Position numbers and translations under genes: made by a program. A DNA stretch of 64,000 nucleotides from Bacteroidota bacterium (GTDB lineage Bacteria > Bacteroidota > Bacteroidia > Bacteroidales > JAAUTT01): assembly GCA_030706405.1 (NCBI GenBank), contig JAUZOO010000009.1:124001-188000 (forward strand). Reading direction: 5' to 3'. Of this stretch, positions 55,860 through 63,473 are shown one piece after another. The first letter of the stretch is position 1, and the number at the start of each line of letters is the position of its first letter. The notes beneath the pieces are model-generated. The model worked only from the letters and a program-made list of their open reading frames with translations. It made no database searches and was not told the origin of the DNA.

Positions 55860-56900
55860 TTATATCACTTTAATTAAAATATCGGACCGAGGGACCAAAT
55901 ACCCCAAAGCCTGGGCTTCGATATTGTTTTCTTTCAAGATTGCCTCAACTTCGTTAACGGCACCATCTTCAACCGCAATTAACAAACCTCCGCTGGTTTG
56001 CGGGTCGCATAAAACAAGTTTGTTGTTTTCGTCCTTAAGTTGAATGTTATGCCCATAACTATCCCAGTTACGGTGCGTACCACCAGGGATACAGTTTTGA
56101 GCAATGTATTCTTCCAAACCTGAAAACCGAGGTATATGATCAAATTCGATGATAGCCGAAAGGTTACTTCCCTGGCACATTTCGGTGAGATGGCCTAATA
56201 ATCCGAAACCAGTTACATCGGTCATGGCGGTAATACCTTTAATTTTGGCAAATACCTGTCCAATCGTATTTAGTTTCGTCATCGATTCTGTTGCCACATG
56301 GGCGTGTTCCGCTTTAAGCTTACCTTGCTTTTGGGCTGTGGTAAAAATGCCAACTCCAATAGGTTTGGTAAGGTAAAGTTTGCATCCTTCGGAGGCAGTA
56401 TTGTTTTGTTTTAACTGATCGATAGCCACCTGCCCGGTTACGGCCAAACCGAAAATAGGTTCGGGACTATCAATGCTATGACCTCCTGCCAAAATTATTC
56501 CTGCCTCTTTACAAGCCTGTCGACCACCATCAACAACTAATTGGGCAATTTCGGGGGTAATCTTATTAATTGGCCAACCTAAAATAGCAACTGCCAGCAA
56601 TGGTTTTCCTCCCATAGCATAGATGTCGCTAATGGCATTGGTTGCGGCTATCTTTCCAAAGGTAAACGGATCATCAACGATAGGCATGAAGAAATCGGTG
56701 GTGCTGATAATGGCCATTCCGTTACCGATGTCGTACACCGCAGCGTCGTCAAGGCTTTCGTTTCCTACCAGTAACTTAGGATCGACAATCGGATCGACAT
56801 TGCTGTGCAAAATGGTGCTCAATACCTTGGGCGAAATTTTACATCCACAACCGGCGCCGTGACTATATTGGGTTAGTTTTATATCATTCATGTTGTTCAT
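55860..56900 (-). CDS. selD: Selenide, water dikinase
   Basis: 346 residues if the first ATG is used. The second ATG (56889-56891) gives an 8-base overlap with the mnmH stop and a start like the family ([10 protein letters not shown]). The catalytic motif H-G-A-G-C-G-C-K has Cys where some species have selenocysteine. The glycine-rich ATP site and the C-terminal [10 protein letters not shown] are present. It makes selenophosphate from selenide and ATP. With MnmH upstream, the selenophosphate most likely goes into 2-selenouridine of tRNA. Confidence 0.95.
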   Translation of the reverse strand: MNNMNDIKLTQYSHGAGCGCKISPKVLSTILHSNVDPIVDPKLLVGNESLDDAAVYDIGNGMAIISTTDFFMPIVDDPFTFGKIAATNAISDIYAMGGKPLLAVAILGWPINKITPEIAQLVVDGGRQACKEAGIILAGGHSIDSPEPIFGLAVTGQVAIDQLKQNNTASEGCKLYLTKPIGVGIFTTAQKQGKLKAEHAHVATESMTKLNTIGQVFAKIKGITAMTDVTGFGLLGHLTEMCQGSNLSAIIEFDHIPRFSGLEEYIAQNCIPGGTHRNWDSYGHNIQLKDENNKLVLCDPQTSGGLLIAVEDGAVNEVEAILKENNIEAQALGYLVPRSDILIKVI

Positions 56901-57909
56901 AATAATTTAAAATTGCTTTTGTGTTTTCAACAGGATTGGTATCGTTTTGAGGTATGATAAAAACCTTTTCCGGATCGCGAAAATTCATTCCTTTCAAATA
57001 AGTTTTATCGTAATAGTTAAGGGCTATAATAGCCACTTCATAAAAATTCCGTTCGCTCAAATAATGAAAGGCTTCTTTTACTTTCTGACCATCGAGCCGT
57101 TTGGAAATTTTGCGGATTGATTCGGCTAATGATTCGATATCCGTATCCGCATATTCGGTTACCAGGAGTTTAGCCCTTTCTTCTTTGGGAATATCCAAAA
57201 AGTATAAACGACTATTCCGCATCTGATCATAAAGGTTCATGGGAATGTTTACCCCTCCAATGTTATGGCTTTCGTCTTCGAGCCAGATAGGCCGGGAATA
57301 GTCTAAATTTCGCCATACCTCGAAAAGGTTATTTTCGAATTGCTCCACGGTAGGCTGTGCTTGCTCTGCCATAGCTCCAAATGCCGATCCTTTGTGTTTG
57401 GCCAGATATTCGAGGTCCACGGCCTGTAATCCTAAGCCTTGAAGTTGCTTAATGACATGCGTTTTTCCACTGCCAGTATACCCGCCAACAATTCTGAGGT
57501 CGAAAGGAATGTCGAATGTACTGTGTAAATGAGTCCGGTAAGCTTTGTAACCTCCGGTGATAACCGATACATCGGTAAAACCATTGTCGTAAAGATGTTG
57601 GGCAAACGAATGACTACGCATTCCTCCACGCCAGCAATGGATTACCACTTTTCCATCCGGGGCTACGGTTTCCGATTGAGTAATGAAATCCGTAAGTTTA
57701 GGATTGACGTACCGATAGCCAAGTTCTAAAGCTTTCTCTTTCGACTGTTGTACATAAACCGTTCCGACATGAGCCCGTTCATCGTCCGAAAAAAGCGGGA
57801 TATTTACTGCACCCGGAATATGTCCTTTCGCGAACTCTCCGGGAGAACGAACATCAATTAAAGGAATTCCCGTTTTTAAAAAATCTGCTATTTCGATTTC
57901 TTGAACCAT
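56884..57909 (-). CDS. mnmH: tRNA 2-selenouridine synthase
   Basis: 341 residues with the two-part architecture of MnmH/SelU. The rhodanese domain has the catalytic Cys92 in [11 protein letters not shown]-loop G-Y-T-G-S-G-K-T is at 143-150. It replaces the sulfur of 2-thiouridine (wobble position 34) of Glu, Gln and Lys tRNAs with selenium, through a geranylated intermediate, using selenophosphate from SelD. It overlaps selD at its 3' end, so the operon is mnmH-selD-DsrE protein. Confidence 0.95.
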   Translation of the reverse strand: MVQEIEIADFLKTGIPLIDVRSPGEFAKGHIPGAVNIPLFSDDERAHVGTVYVQQSKEKALELGYRYVNPKLTDFITQSETVAPDGKVVIHCWRGGMRSHSFAQHLYDNGFTDVSVITGGYKAYRTHLHSTFDIPFDLRIVGGYTGSGKTHVIKQLQGLGLQAVDLEYLAKHKGSAFGAMAEQAQPTVEQFENNLFEVWRNLDYSRPIWLEDESHNIGGVNIPMNLYDQMRNSRLYFLDIPKEERAKLLVTEYADTDIESLAESIRKISKRLDGQKVKEAFHYLSERNFYEVAIIALNYYDKTYLKGMNFRDPEKVFIIPQNDTNPVENTKAILNYYEQHE

Positions 57910-57917
57910 AAGGGTGA

Positions 57918-57925
57918 CAAAAATA
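57918..57925 (-). promoter_or_regulatory. -7 element immediately before mnmH
   Basis: TATTTTTG on the minus strand, ending 8 bases before the ATG (57907-57909). It would give a leaderless or very short-leader transcript for the selenium operon. The -33 region is not conserved. Confidence 0.45.
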
Positions 57926-58055
57926 CATCTTTTTTAATGGCGAGGATTCTGATATACAACTTTAAATAAGCAAGCATTGCGAGAAATGTTTTTTTGTAAA
58001 TTAACAATAATCCATATCCGTCAATATTTAATCCATCTCAATCCTTCCCTTTCAT

Positions 58056-58063
58056 TATCTTTG
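58056..58063 (+). promoter_or_regulatory. -7 element upstream of truA
   Basis: TATCTTTG, exact match, about 75 bases upstream of the truA start. The leader then includes the decamer repeats at 58111-58140. Confidence 0.55.
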
Positions 58064-58110
58064 TCGGTCGAATTGCATAAATAGCTTATGCGTTGCGATG
58101 TAAACTTTGA

Positions 58111-58140
58111 AATAAACATTACCAAACATTAATAAACATT
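58111..58140 (+). repeat. Three 10-base direct repeats before truA
   Basis: AATAAACATT, ACCAAACATT and AATAAACATT follow one another without gaps (58111-58140). All share AAACATT. The last copy ends inside the TTG start codon of truA (58139-58141). Confidence 0.8.
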
Positions 58141-58936
58141 GAGGTACTTCGTTCATATCTCGTATAATGGCATCAATTACCGTGGCTGGCAGCGACAAAA
58201 GGAGGTTATTGGAGTAAGAGAGGTATTTGAATCCAACCTTGAACGAGTTCTCAAAGAACCCATTGAATGCATTGGATGTGGCAGGACCGATGCGCTGGTA
58301 CATGCCAGTCAATTCTTTTTTCACTTTGATGTACAAAAGGAGTGGGACTTCGATTTAGTGTTCCGCCTTAATAAAATGTTGCCAAGAGACATTTCCGTCT
58401 TTGATATTATCCGGGTTGAGGACAAACAGCATGCACGTTACGATGCTGTTAGCCGTACTTACGATTATTTTATCCACACGTATAAAGATTCTTTCTTAAA
58501 TGAGCGAAGTTCCCTTTATTTGGAGCGTAATTTAGATATCGATAAGATGAACCAGGCGGTAAAGCTTATTCCGAAATATTCCGACTTTTATTCCTTTTGC
58601 CTGGCACCCCAAAAACAACCCGGTACTGTTTGTCGAATCTCTTCCGCTAAACTATTCTCCGATCATAATGTCGACCGATTACGGTTTCAAATCACTTCAA
58701 ATCGTTTTTTACGAGGAATGATACGGATAATTGTACGAAGGCTGCTCGATATAGGAACCGGAAAATTATCCGTTAAGGAGTTTGAGGACTTATTGATGAA
58801 TAGAATAGATAATACTGATACCAAACCGGCATATCCACAAGGTCTTTATCTTACCAAAGTAACATATCCTTATTTAGATCTTCCTCCACGAACCGATGTG
58901 ACAAGTGGTAACCTTAACGAATGGATAGAAATTTAA
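58139..58936 (+). CDS. truA: tRNA pseudouridine(38-40) synthase TruA
   Basis: 265 residues. The start is TTG at 58139: a TAA stop lies directly upstream in frame, and the protein must begin M-R-Y-F to match the family. The catalytic Asp is in G-C-G-R-T-D-A-L-V-H-A, with nearby Y-N-G-I-N-Y-R-G-W-Q and the C-terminal F-L-R-G-M-I-R. It converts U38, U39 and U40 of the tRNA anticodon stem to pseudouridine. It is transcribed divergently from the mnmH operon, another anticodon-loop modification unit. Confidence 0.94.
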   Translation: MRYFVHISYNGINYRGWQRQKEVIGVREVFESNLERVLKEPIECIGCGRTDALVHASQFFFHFDVQKEWDFDLVFRLNKMLPRDISVFDIIRVEDKQHARYDAVSRTYDYFIHTYKDSFLNERSSLYLERNLDIDKMNQAVKLIPKYSDFYSFCLAPQKQPGTVCRISSAKLFSDHNVDRLRFQITSNRFLRGMIRIIVRRLLDIGTGKLSVKEFEDLLMNRIDNTDTKPAYPQGLYLTKVTYPYLDLPPRTDVTSGNLNEWIEI

Positions 58937-59055
58937 ATTTCAGGTGAAAATTGATAAATAGCCGCTCGCAACTCAACGGCTTTGCCGGATTATGTAATTA
59001 ACATTCGTTCTAATTCTATAACTTTTTTTAACACACACCCGATTCCCTTTTTCAC

Positions 59056-59063
59056 TATTTTTG
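59056..59063 (+). promoter_or_regulatory. -7 element for the 28-aa peptide gene
   Basis: TATTTTTG, exact TAnnTTTG, 35 bases before the ATG at 59099. A run of T lies around the expected -33 position but has no TTG. Confidence 0.55.
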
Positions 59064-59098
59064 GATGACTTGATTTTTTAACCTAAAAAGTTTTAATC

Positions 59099-59185
59099 AT
59101 GACTTCATTTATTCTTTTATTTCTTTTGGGGGTTGTTAGTGTGTTTTTATTGGGAGAATTGTTAGGAGAAGTTTTTACGAAATAA
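59099..59185 (+). CDS. Putative 28-residue single-pass membrane peptide
   Basis: The short frame ATG...TAA encodes M-T-S-F-I-L-L-F-L-L-G-V-V-S and a further 14 residues, ending V-F-T-K. It is almost entirely hydrophobic with two Gly-Glu steps near the end, like a bacterial small membrane protein. A TAnnTTTG element precedes it and AT-rich DNA follows. I do not recognise the sequence. Translation is unproven: the evidence is the promoter, a clean start and stop, and the transmembrane character. Such peptides often bind and regulate a larger membrane protein. Confidence 0.45.
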   Translation: MTSFILLFLLGVVSVFLLGELLGEVFTK

Positions 59186-59304
59186 TAAATAAGCTCGGGT
59201 AAAAGATCCTTCCCGGAAACCATTTTGGAAATGCTTCTAAAGCATCCGGTAAAAAATTTCTTTTTTAAGGAATGCCCGATAAAAAAGAAAAAAGCATAAT
59301 TCCA

Positions 59305-59312
59305 TACCTTTG
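59305..59312 (+). promoter_or_regulatory. -7 element upstream of dinB
   Basis: TACCTTTG, exact TAnnTTTG, 17 bases before the dinB ATG. No LexA-like palindrome was recognised beside it. Confidence 0.55.
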
Positions 59313-59329
59313 CTTGTGGTTTAGGAATT

Positions 59330-60451
59330 ATGGAAAAAGAAACAACTCCATCTTATCGAAAAATAATTCATGTTGACATGGATGCTTTTTATGCATCTAT
59401 TGAGCAACGCGATAACCCTATGTATGCCGGAAAGCCGATTGTTGTGGGAGGCAGTCCGGAAGGACGGGGAGGAGTTGTTGCCACGGCATCGTACGAAGCA
59501 CGAAAATTTGGTATTCGTTCTGCTATGCCATGCAAAAAGGCTCAACAATTATGTCCGTATGTTTTGTTTGTTCGTCCCCGATTTGATGTTTACAAAGCCG
59601 TTTCTGTTCATATTCGCGAAATCTTTTCGCGCTATACCGATTTAATCGAACCCTTATCGCTCGATGAGGCCTATCTGGATGTTACCATTGATAAAAAAGG
59701 CATAGGATCGGCAATTGAAATAGCCAAAGAAATAAAACAATCCATAAAAGATGAACTGAACCTTACGGCATCTGCAGGAGTTTCCATTAATAAGTTTGTG
59801 GCTAAGATTGCATCGGATATGAATAAGCCCGATGGATTAACATTTATCGGTCCATCGAAAATAGAATCGTTTATGGAAAGTTTGCCTGTGGAAAAGTTTC
59901 ATGGTGTAGGAAAAGTTACTGCTCAAAAAATGAATAGAATGGGATTGTTTTCCGGTGCCGATCTAAAGAAGTTAACCGAGAATGATTTAATACGCAATTT
60001 TGGTAAGGCGGGGCATTTTTATTACAATATTGTAAGAGGAATCGACGATCGTCCGGTGGAACCTCATCGGGAAACCAAATCGGTAGGCGCTGAAGATACA
60101 TTCCCGGAAGATTTAACGACCCTCCCGGAGATGGAAGCTGAGCTTGACAAGATTGCATTGCTGGTTCATCAGCGGTTACTGAAACACAAACTAAAAGGAA
60201 GGACAATTACACTTAAAGTAAAATATCACGATTTTAAACAAATAACCCGAAACCATTCGCTGCCTGGCGCAACGAATGATTGGGATATAATTAAGAACAC
60301 GGCTTGCGAATTATTGAAGAATACCGATTTACAACAAATTAAAGTACGCTTACTCGGAATTACAGTTTCTAATTTTGGAATTCCATCAGCACGCATCAGT
60401 TTGCAACACGCGCAACAACTTCAACTGCCTTTTGAAGAAGAATTTTTATAG
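59330..60451 (+). CDS. dinB: DNA polymerase IV (Y-family)
   Basis: 373 residues. The palm motifs H-V-D-M-D-A-F-Y-A-S (D16, D18) and L-S-L-D-E-A-Y-L-D-V are intact, as are the helix-hairpin-helix region (F-H-G-V-G-K-V-T-A) and the little-finger domain. The C-terminus ends L-Q-L-P-F-E-E, close to a beta-clamp binding motif (Q-L-x-L-F type). It performs translesion synthesis past minor-groove adducts. It has its own promoter and no SOS operator that I can see. Confidence 0.95.
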   Translation: MEKETTPSYRKIIHVDMDAFYASIEQRDNPMYAGKPIVVGGSPEGRGGVVATASYEARKFGIRSAMPCKKAQQLCPYVLFVRPRFDVYKAVSVHIREIFSRYTDLIEPLSLDEAYLDVTIDKKGIGSAIEIAKEIKQSIKDELNLTASAGVSINKFVAKIASDMNKPDGLTFIGPSKIESFMESLPVEKFHGVGKVTAQKMNRMGLFSGADLKKLTENDLIRNFGKAGHFYYNIVRGIDDRPVEPHRETKSVGAEDTFPEDLTTLPEMEAELDKIALLVHQRLLKHKLKGRTITLKVKYHDFKQITRNHSLPGATNDWDIIKNTACELLKNTDLQQIKVRLLGITVSNFGIPSARISLQHAQQLQLPFEEEFL

Positions 60452-60568
60452 TTACTACTTCAAACTATGCGCGACTAACTAAAATATTTTCCGATTATAC
60501 TTCGTTTCAATAAAGGTTACCAATAGTATAACTTCGACAGATTGAACAACTATCTCTGGCGATATATA

Positions 60569-61459
60569 TTAATTCAAAATGCTATTCCAATCGGGCAAAT
60601 CTTCGAGGTTTAACAATCGGGCTTTGGATGGTTTTAACATTTCGTGCAGTTGATTAAATAAGTCTGTACCGGCTTTTATATAATCGTTAATGTTATCTTG
60701 ATCCATGCTTTTGGAGGCTAACGATTTTAAAATAGTTTCATACTTATCGTCCATGAGCAGTTGTAAGGCACAATCGAGACATTGAAAAAAGCGTATGGTA
60801 TTTAATAAATTAAGTTGGATATCTTCAGTTTCAACAAGTAAACAATAACGTCTTAACGTTACATAGCACGGCATTGGTATATAATCGGCAAATGCCATAC
60901 GATTATCTTTATTATTAAACTGTGGATTGAGAAACATTAGTTCGTCTAAAATGGCAAACGTAGTTTTAAAAATAAGCGTTGGATCGGTACCGGTTTTACA
61001 TTCTAATGCAATGATTTTAATTAAGTGGGCATTTTTTTCATCTTCGATACTCCGGCGGTTTTGGTACAATCCAATTATAGTATTTGTAATATTATTGGGA
61101 AGTACCTGATCAAATTTAAGATTTTCCGTATAGGAGATATCCTTAATGCTGCAAAAATCGATAAATGCCTTATAGGTAACCTCAATAGCTGTGTTCACAA
61201 AATTGAACAGAACATCGTGAGTGAAAATTTGCTTCCACGCCATCAGACTATCTTCGAACCTAAAGCCCGAGCGAAACATAATTTTTGCCCGATTTGAGCT
61301 AAACCCAATATCGATGAAAAGGTGTTTGATTCCATCGGGCATCGTCTCATAGTCGAAATTGCAACTTACCTCTGATGATTGGTTATCTGGCTCATCATTA
61401 GTAAGTATTTCAGTCCATATATAGTCGTTATAAAATGAATGTGGAGGGTTATTGGTCAT
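60569..61459 (-). CDS. Hypothetical protein, helical, 296 aa
   Basis: I do not recognise the family. The protein is soluble, acidic and leucine-rich, with no signal peptide or membrane segment. Secondary structure by eye is mainly alpha-helical, with many I-x-x-L-x-x-L patterns in the 90-260 region. Three or four cysteines are scattered without a motif. It ends D-L-P-D-W-N-S-I-L-N. It is 85 bases downstream of another unrecognised gene, with a terminator between. It is in the same strand block as the repeat region but has no visible link to it. Confidence 0.6.
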   Translation of the reverse strand: MTNNPPHSFYNDYIWTEILTNDEPDNQSSEVSCNFDYETMPDGIKHLFIDIGFSSNRAKIMFRSGFRFEDSLMAWKQIFTHDVLFNFVNTAIEVTYKAFIDFCSIKDISYTENLKFDQVLPNNITNTIIGLYQNRRSIEDEKNAHLIKIIALECKTGTDPTLIFKTTFAILDELMFLNPQFNNKDNRMAFADYIPMPCYVTLRRYCLLVETEDIQLNLLNTIRFFQCLDCALQLLMDDKYETILKSLASKSMDQDNINDYIKAGTDLFNQLHEMLKPSKARLLNLEDLPDWNSILN

Positions 61460-61494
61460 GTTGTATATTTTTTAATGATTTTATAAGAAAAAAA

Positions 61495-61520
61495 CCCGGA
61501 AAGAGAGGTCTTTTTCCGGG
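61495..61520 (-). terminator. Intrinsic terminator after the 122-aa gene
   Basis: CCCGGAAA (61495-61502) pairs with TTTCCGGG (61513-61520). On the minus strand a TTTTTTTC tract follows the stem. Confidence 0.85.
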
Positions 61521-61544
61521 GTAAACAAGTGGGAAAGGCATTGT

Positions 61545-61913
61545 TTATTTCTCTGTAGCAGAGTTGTCGGCTTTTTTGGTTGTCCGTTTGCGATCGCTTT
61601 TACGGGTTCCGCCTGCTTTTTCATACTCAGGGCTATCGTAACCATACTTACTCCCAACGCTATTTAATACACGTTGTGACATGTCGGCCAGTTCTTTTTC
61701 GGCTTCCATCAAGTTTACCAACACACCATCTACTTCGGCCAAATGGCTGTTGTATTGGTCTGTAAAATCTACAACTCTGGCAATGGCATCGGCATAAGAC
61801 TGCGGATTAAGCTGGCTGCCAAAATCGAAATTTGGATCGATGGATTTAACTTTGTTGTTGCGCTCCTGAGCTTTTAATACTTCAAGTGATGTTGATCTTT
61901 TTCGGTACGACAT
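61545..61913 (-). CDS. Hypothetical protein with conserved-looking C-terminus (122 aa)
   Basis: A small, charged, helical protein starting M-S-Y-R-K-R-S-T-S. The middle (45-85) is a helix with L-A-D-M-S-Q-R-V-L-N-S-V-G. Toward the end it has Y-G-x-D-S-P-E-Y-E-x-A-G-G-T-R-K-S, a pattern I have seen in unnamed small proteins. The tail is Lys/Arg/Thr-rich, so nucleic-acid contact is possible. It has no signal peptide. Its upstream side is the long gap that holds the 42-base repeat. Confidence 0.65.
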   Translation of the reverse strand: MSYRKRSTSLEVLKAQERNNKVKSIDPNFDFGSQLNPQSYADAIARVVDFTDQYNSHLAEVDGVLVNLMEAEKELADMSQRVLNSVGSKYGYDSPEYEKAGGTRKSDRKRTTKKADNSATEK

Positions 61914-62185
61914 AGTTTTAATTATTAAATGTTTACATTATAAAAAATAACTCACTTTATAAAAATAAATATTTTTTCGAAATATTGTGTCATCGTTAGG
62001 TTATTTTTTGTGCACAAAATGATGTAATACAATATATATTACCTGTTAACAAAGCGGTAATCCCTTGCAAATACAAGGTAAACCAAGCTTACTGATAGGG
62101 ATGGAAGAACTTGTAGGTTGGCATAAATTATTTTCAGTAACGAATCGTTTACAAGCTCAATTGAATGCTCGTCGATGAGGAAATG
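61914..62185. other. AT-rich gap upstream of the 122-aa gene
   Basis: About 270 bases without ORF or recognised element, ending where the tandem repeat begins. No TAnnTTTG motif is seen on the minus strand near 61913. Confidence 0.4.
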
Positions 62186-62395
62186 TTCCTTGTTTTGTTA
62201 GTTGGGAAGGAAGGTTTGTAACAAACCCTTCTTCCTTTGTTAATCGGGAAGGAACCAAACTAACAAACCTTCCTTCCTTTGTTAGTTTGGAAGGAGTTTT
62301 TTTAACAAACGTTCCTTCTTTTGTTAGTTTGGAAGGAGTTTTTTTAACAAACGTTCCTTCTTTTGTTAATCGGGAAGGAACATTTGAGACGAAAC
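62186..62395. repeat. 42-base tandem repeat, five units
   Basis: Units start at 62186, 62228, 62270, 62312 and 62354, each 42 bases. Units 3 and 4 differ at one base. Each unit holds interleaved inverted repeats, TTTGTTA/TAACAAA and GGAAGGA/TTCCTTC. Because 42 is a multiple of 3, the array is open in both directions. On the minus strand the frame 62157-62429 gives a 14-residue repeat with L-T-K-x-G-T-F-V and a Pro at its end. A degenerate sixth piece (AGGAAGGTTTGTTG) follows at about 62397. Confidence 0.9.
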
Positions 62396-62457
62396 AAGGA
62401 AGGTTTGTTGAAAGGAAAACAGAGGCCAAAGCCCCGGAAATGTCTATTCTAACCGGG

Positions 62458-63366
62458 TTAAAAGGAATAACCGATTCCTATGCTTAGGTTATAACCAAAG
62501 TTTATAACTTCGTTTAGTCTGGTTTGTGGATTCTCGCCCGAGGTTAAATGTAACTCGTCTATTCCGTAGCCGGTATGTGCATAAAAGTACGACGATGCCA
62601 AGGTAATCTGTAGTTTTGAATAAAGGAGGTAATCAACCCCAAAACTGTTGCTTAGTTTATAACCATTGGCTGTATGCGAAAAGCTATCGGGATGTTTAAA
62701 GTCGGTAATAAGATTCCAATTAGCATTAGCCGAATAATCCAGTTGATTATAACGGAATATATATCCTAATTTTATCCTGGGACTTAATCTTATGCGAAAA
62801 TATGTTCCAATTCTTATACCCTTCCATAAGATAGAATAGTTGCTGTTTAAATCGGGAATAAGCGGATTTTCTTCATCATGCAACAGGTATAAGCGTTGTT
62901 TCTGAAAAATATAACCAACAGCAAAGTTGAACTGAAATATTTTACCCGAATAGATGCAATAACGAAGTTCGGGTATAAAAGAACGATTGTATCCTTTATT
63001 GGCATCAACATAAGTATAAAATGTTCGGTTGGTGTGGTTATTGCCCGAATAATCGGAATCCGATACTTTTCCTGAAACTGTTTGGGAATTGAATAAAGAG
63101 GCATAAAATGAAAATTTGTGCCAAAAATTCCATTCAAAGTCCAGATTTGAGGTTATTCCTATAATATCTTTCCAGATTAGTTCGGAATAAATGTTGGGGT
63201 TTTCTCCGTTCAGGTTTCCGGCGATGGACCAATGCAGGTTTTCGGACTGAATTCCTGACAAGAGCGATAAGCGAAAATGTTTTTGTTGGAAGATGGAATC
63301 TGATTGGGCCTGAGACTGGCAATGCCACAGCACGAATAGAACTGAAAGAATAAATTTTATAGGCAT
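62458..63366 (-). CDS. Predicted outer-membrane beta-barrel protein
   Basis: 302 residues. Signal peptide MPIKFILSVLFVLWHCQSQAQS, with a probable cleavage after A-Q-A. The mature part alternates polar and aromatic residues in strand-like blocks (I-R-I-G-T-Y-F-R-I-R-L-S, L-G-Y-I-F-R-Y-N-Q) and ends I-G-I-G-Y-S-F, the aromatic-terminal barrel signal recognised by the BAM machinery. About 10-12 strands are likely, somewhat like omptin-sized barrels. I see no protease residues. Function unknown. Confidence 0.7.
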   Translation of the reverse strand: MPIKFILSVLFVLWHCQSQAQSDSIFQQKHFRLSLLSGIQSENLHWSIAGNLNGENPNIYSELIWKDIIGITSNLDFEWNFWHKFSFYASLFNSQTVSGKVSDSDYSGNNHTNRTFYTYVDANKGYNRSFIPELRYCIYSGKIFQFNFAVGYIFQKQRLYLLHDEENPLIPDLNSNYSILWKGIRIGTYFRIRLSPRIKLGYIFRYNQLDYSANANWNLITDFKHPDSFSHTANGYKLSNSFGVDYLLYSKLQITLASSYFYAHTGYGIDELHLTSGENPQTRLNEVINFGYNLSIGIGYSF

Positions 63367-63396
63367 TTTATTGTCTTTAATAATTCAAGTAAAAAA

Positions 63397-63431
63397 GAAC
63401 CGCAAAGAATGTGAATAACACTTTGCGGTTC
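63397..63431 (-). terminator. Intrinsic terminator after the PL14-like gene
   Basis: GAACCGCAAAG (63397-63407) pairs with CTTTGCGGTTC (63421-63431). On the minus strand the stem is followed by TTTTTTAC. It lies 42 bases after the stop codon. Confidence 0.85.
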
Positions 63432-63473
63432 AAAAGGGATTCTCTTTATAATGTTAATGTTTAAGGTTGATTC

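Noticed and set aside
55860-56900. In-frame UGA (selenocysteine) in selD
   Set aside because: The active-site codon is a normal Cys codon and no internal stop is present.
62157-62429. 90-codon minus-strand frame over the 42-base repeat
   Set aside because: Openness is explained by the repeat length being a multiple of three. Not called as a gene without expression evidence.
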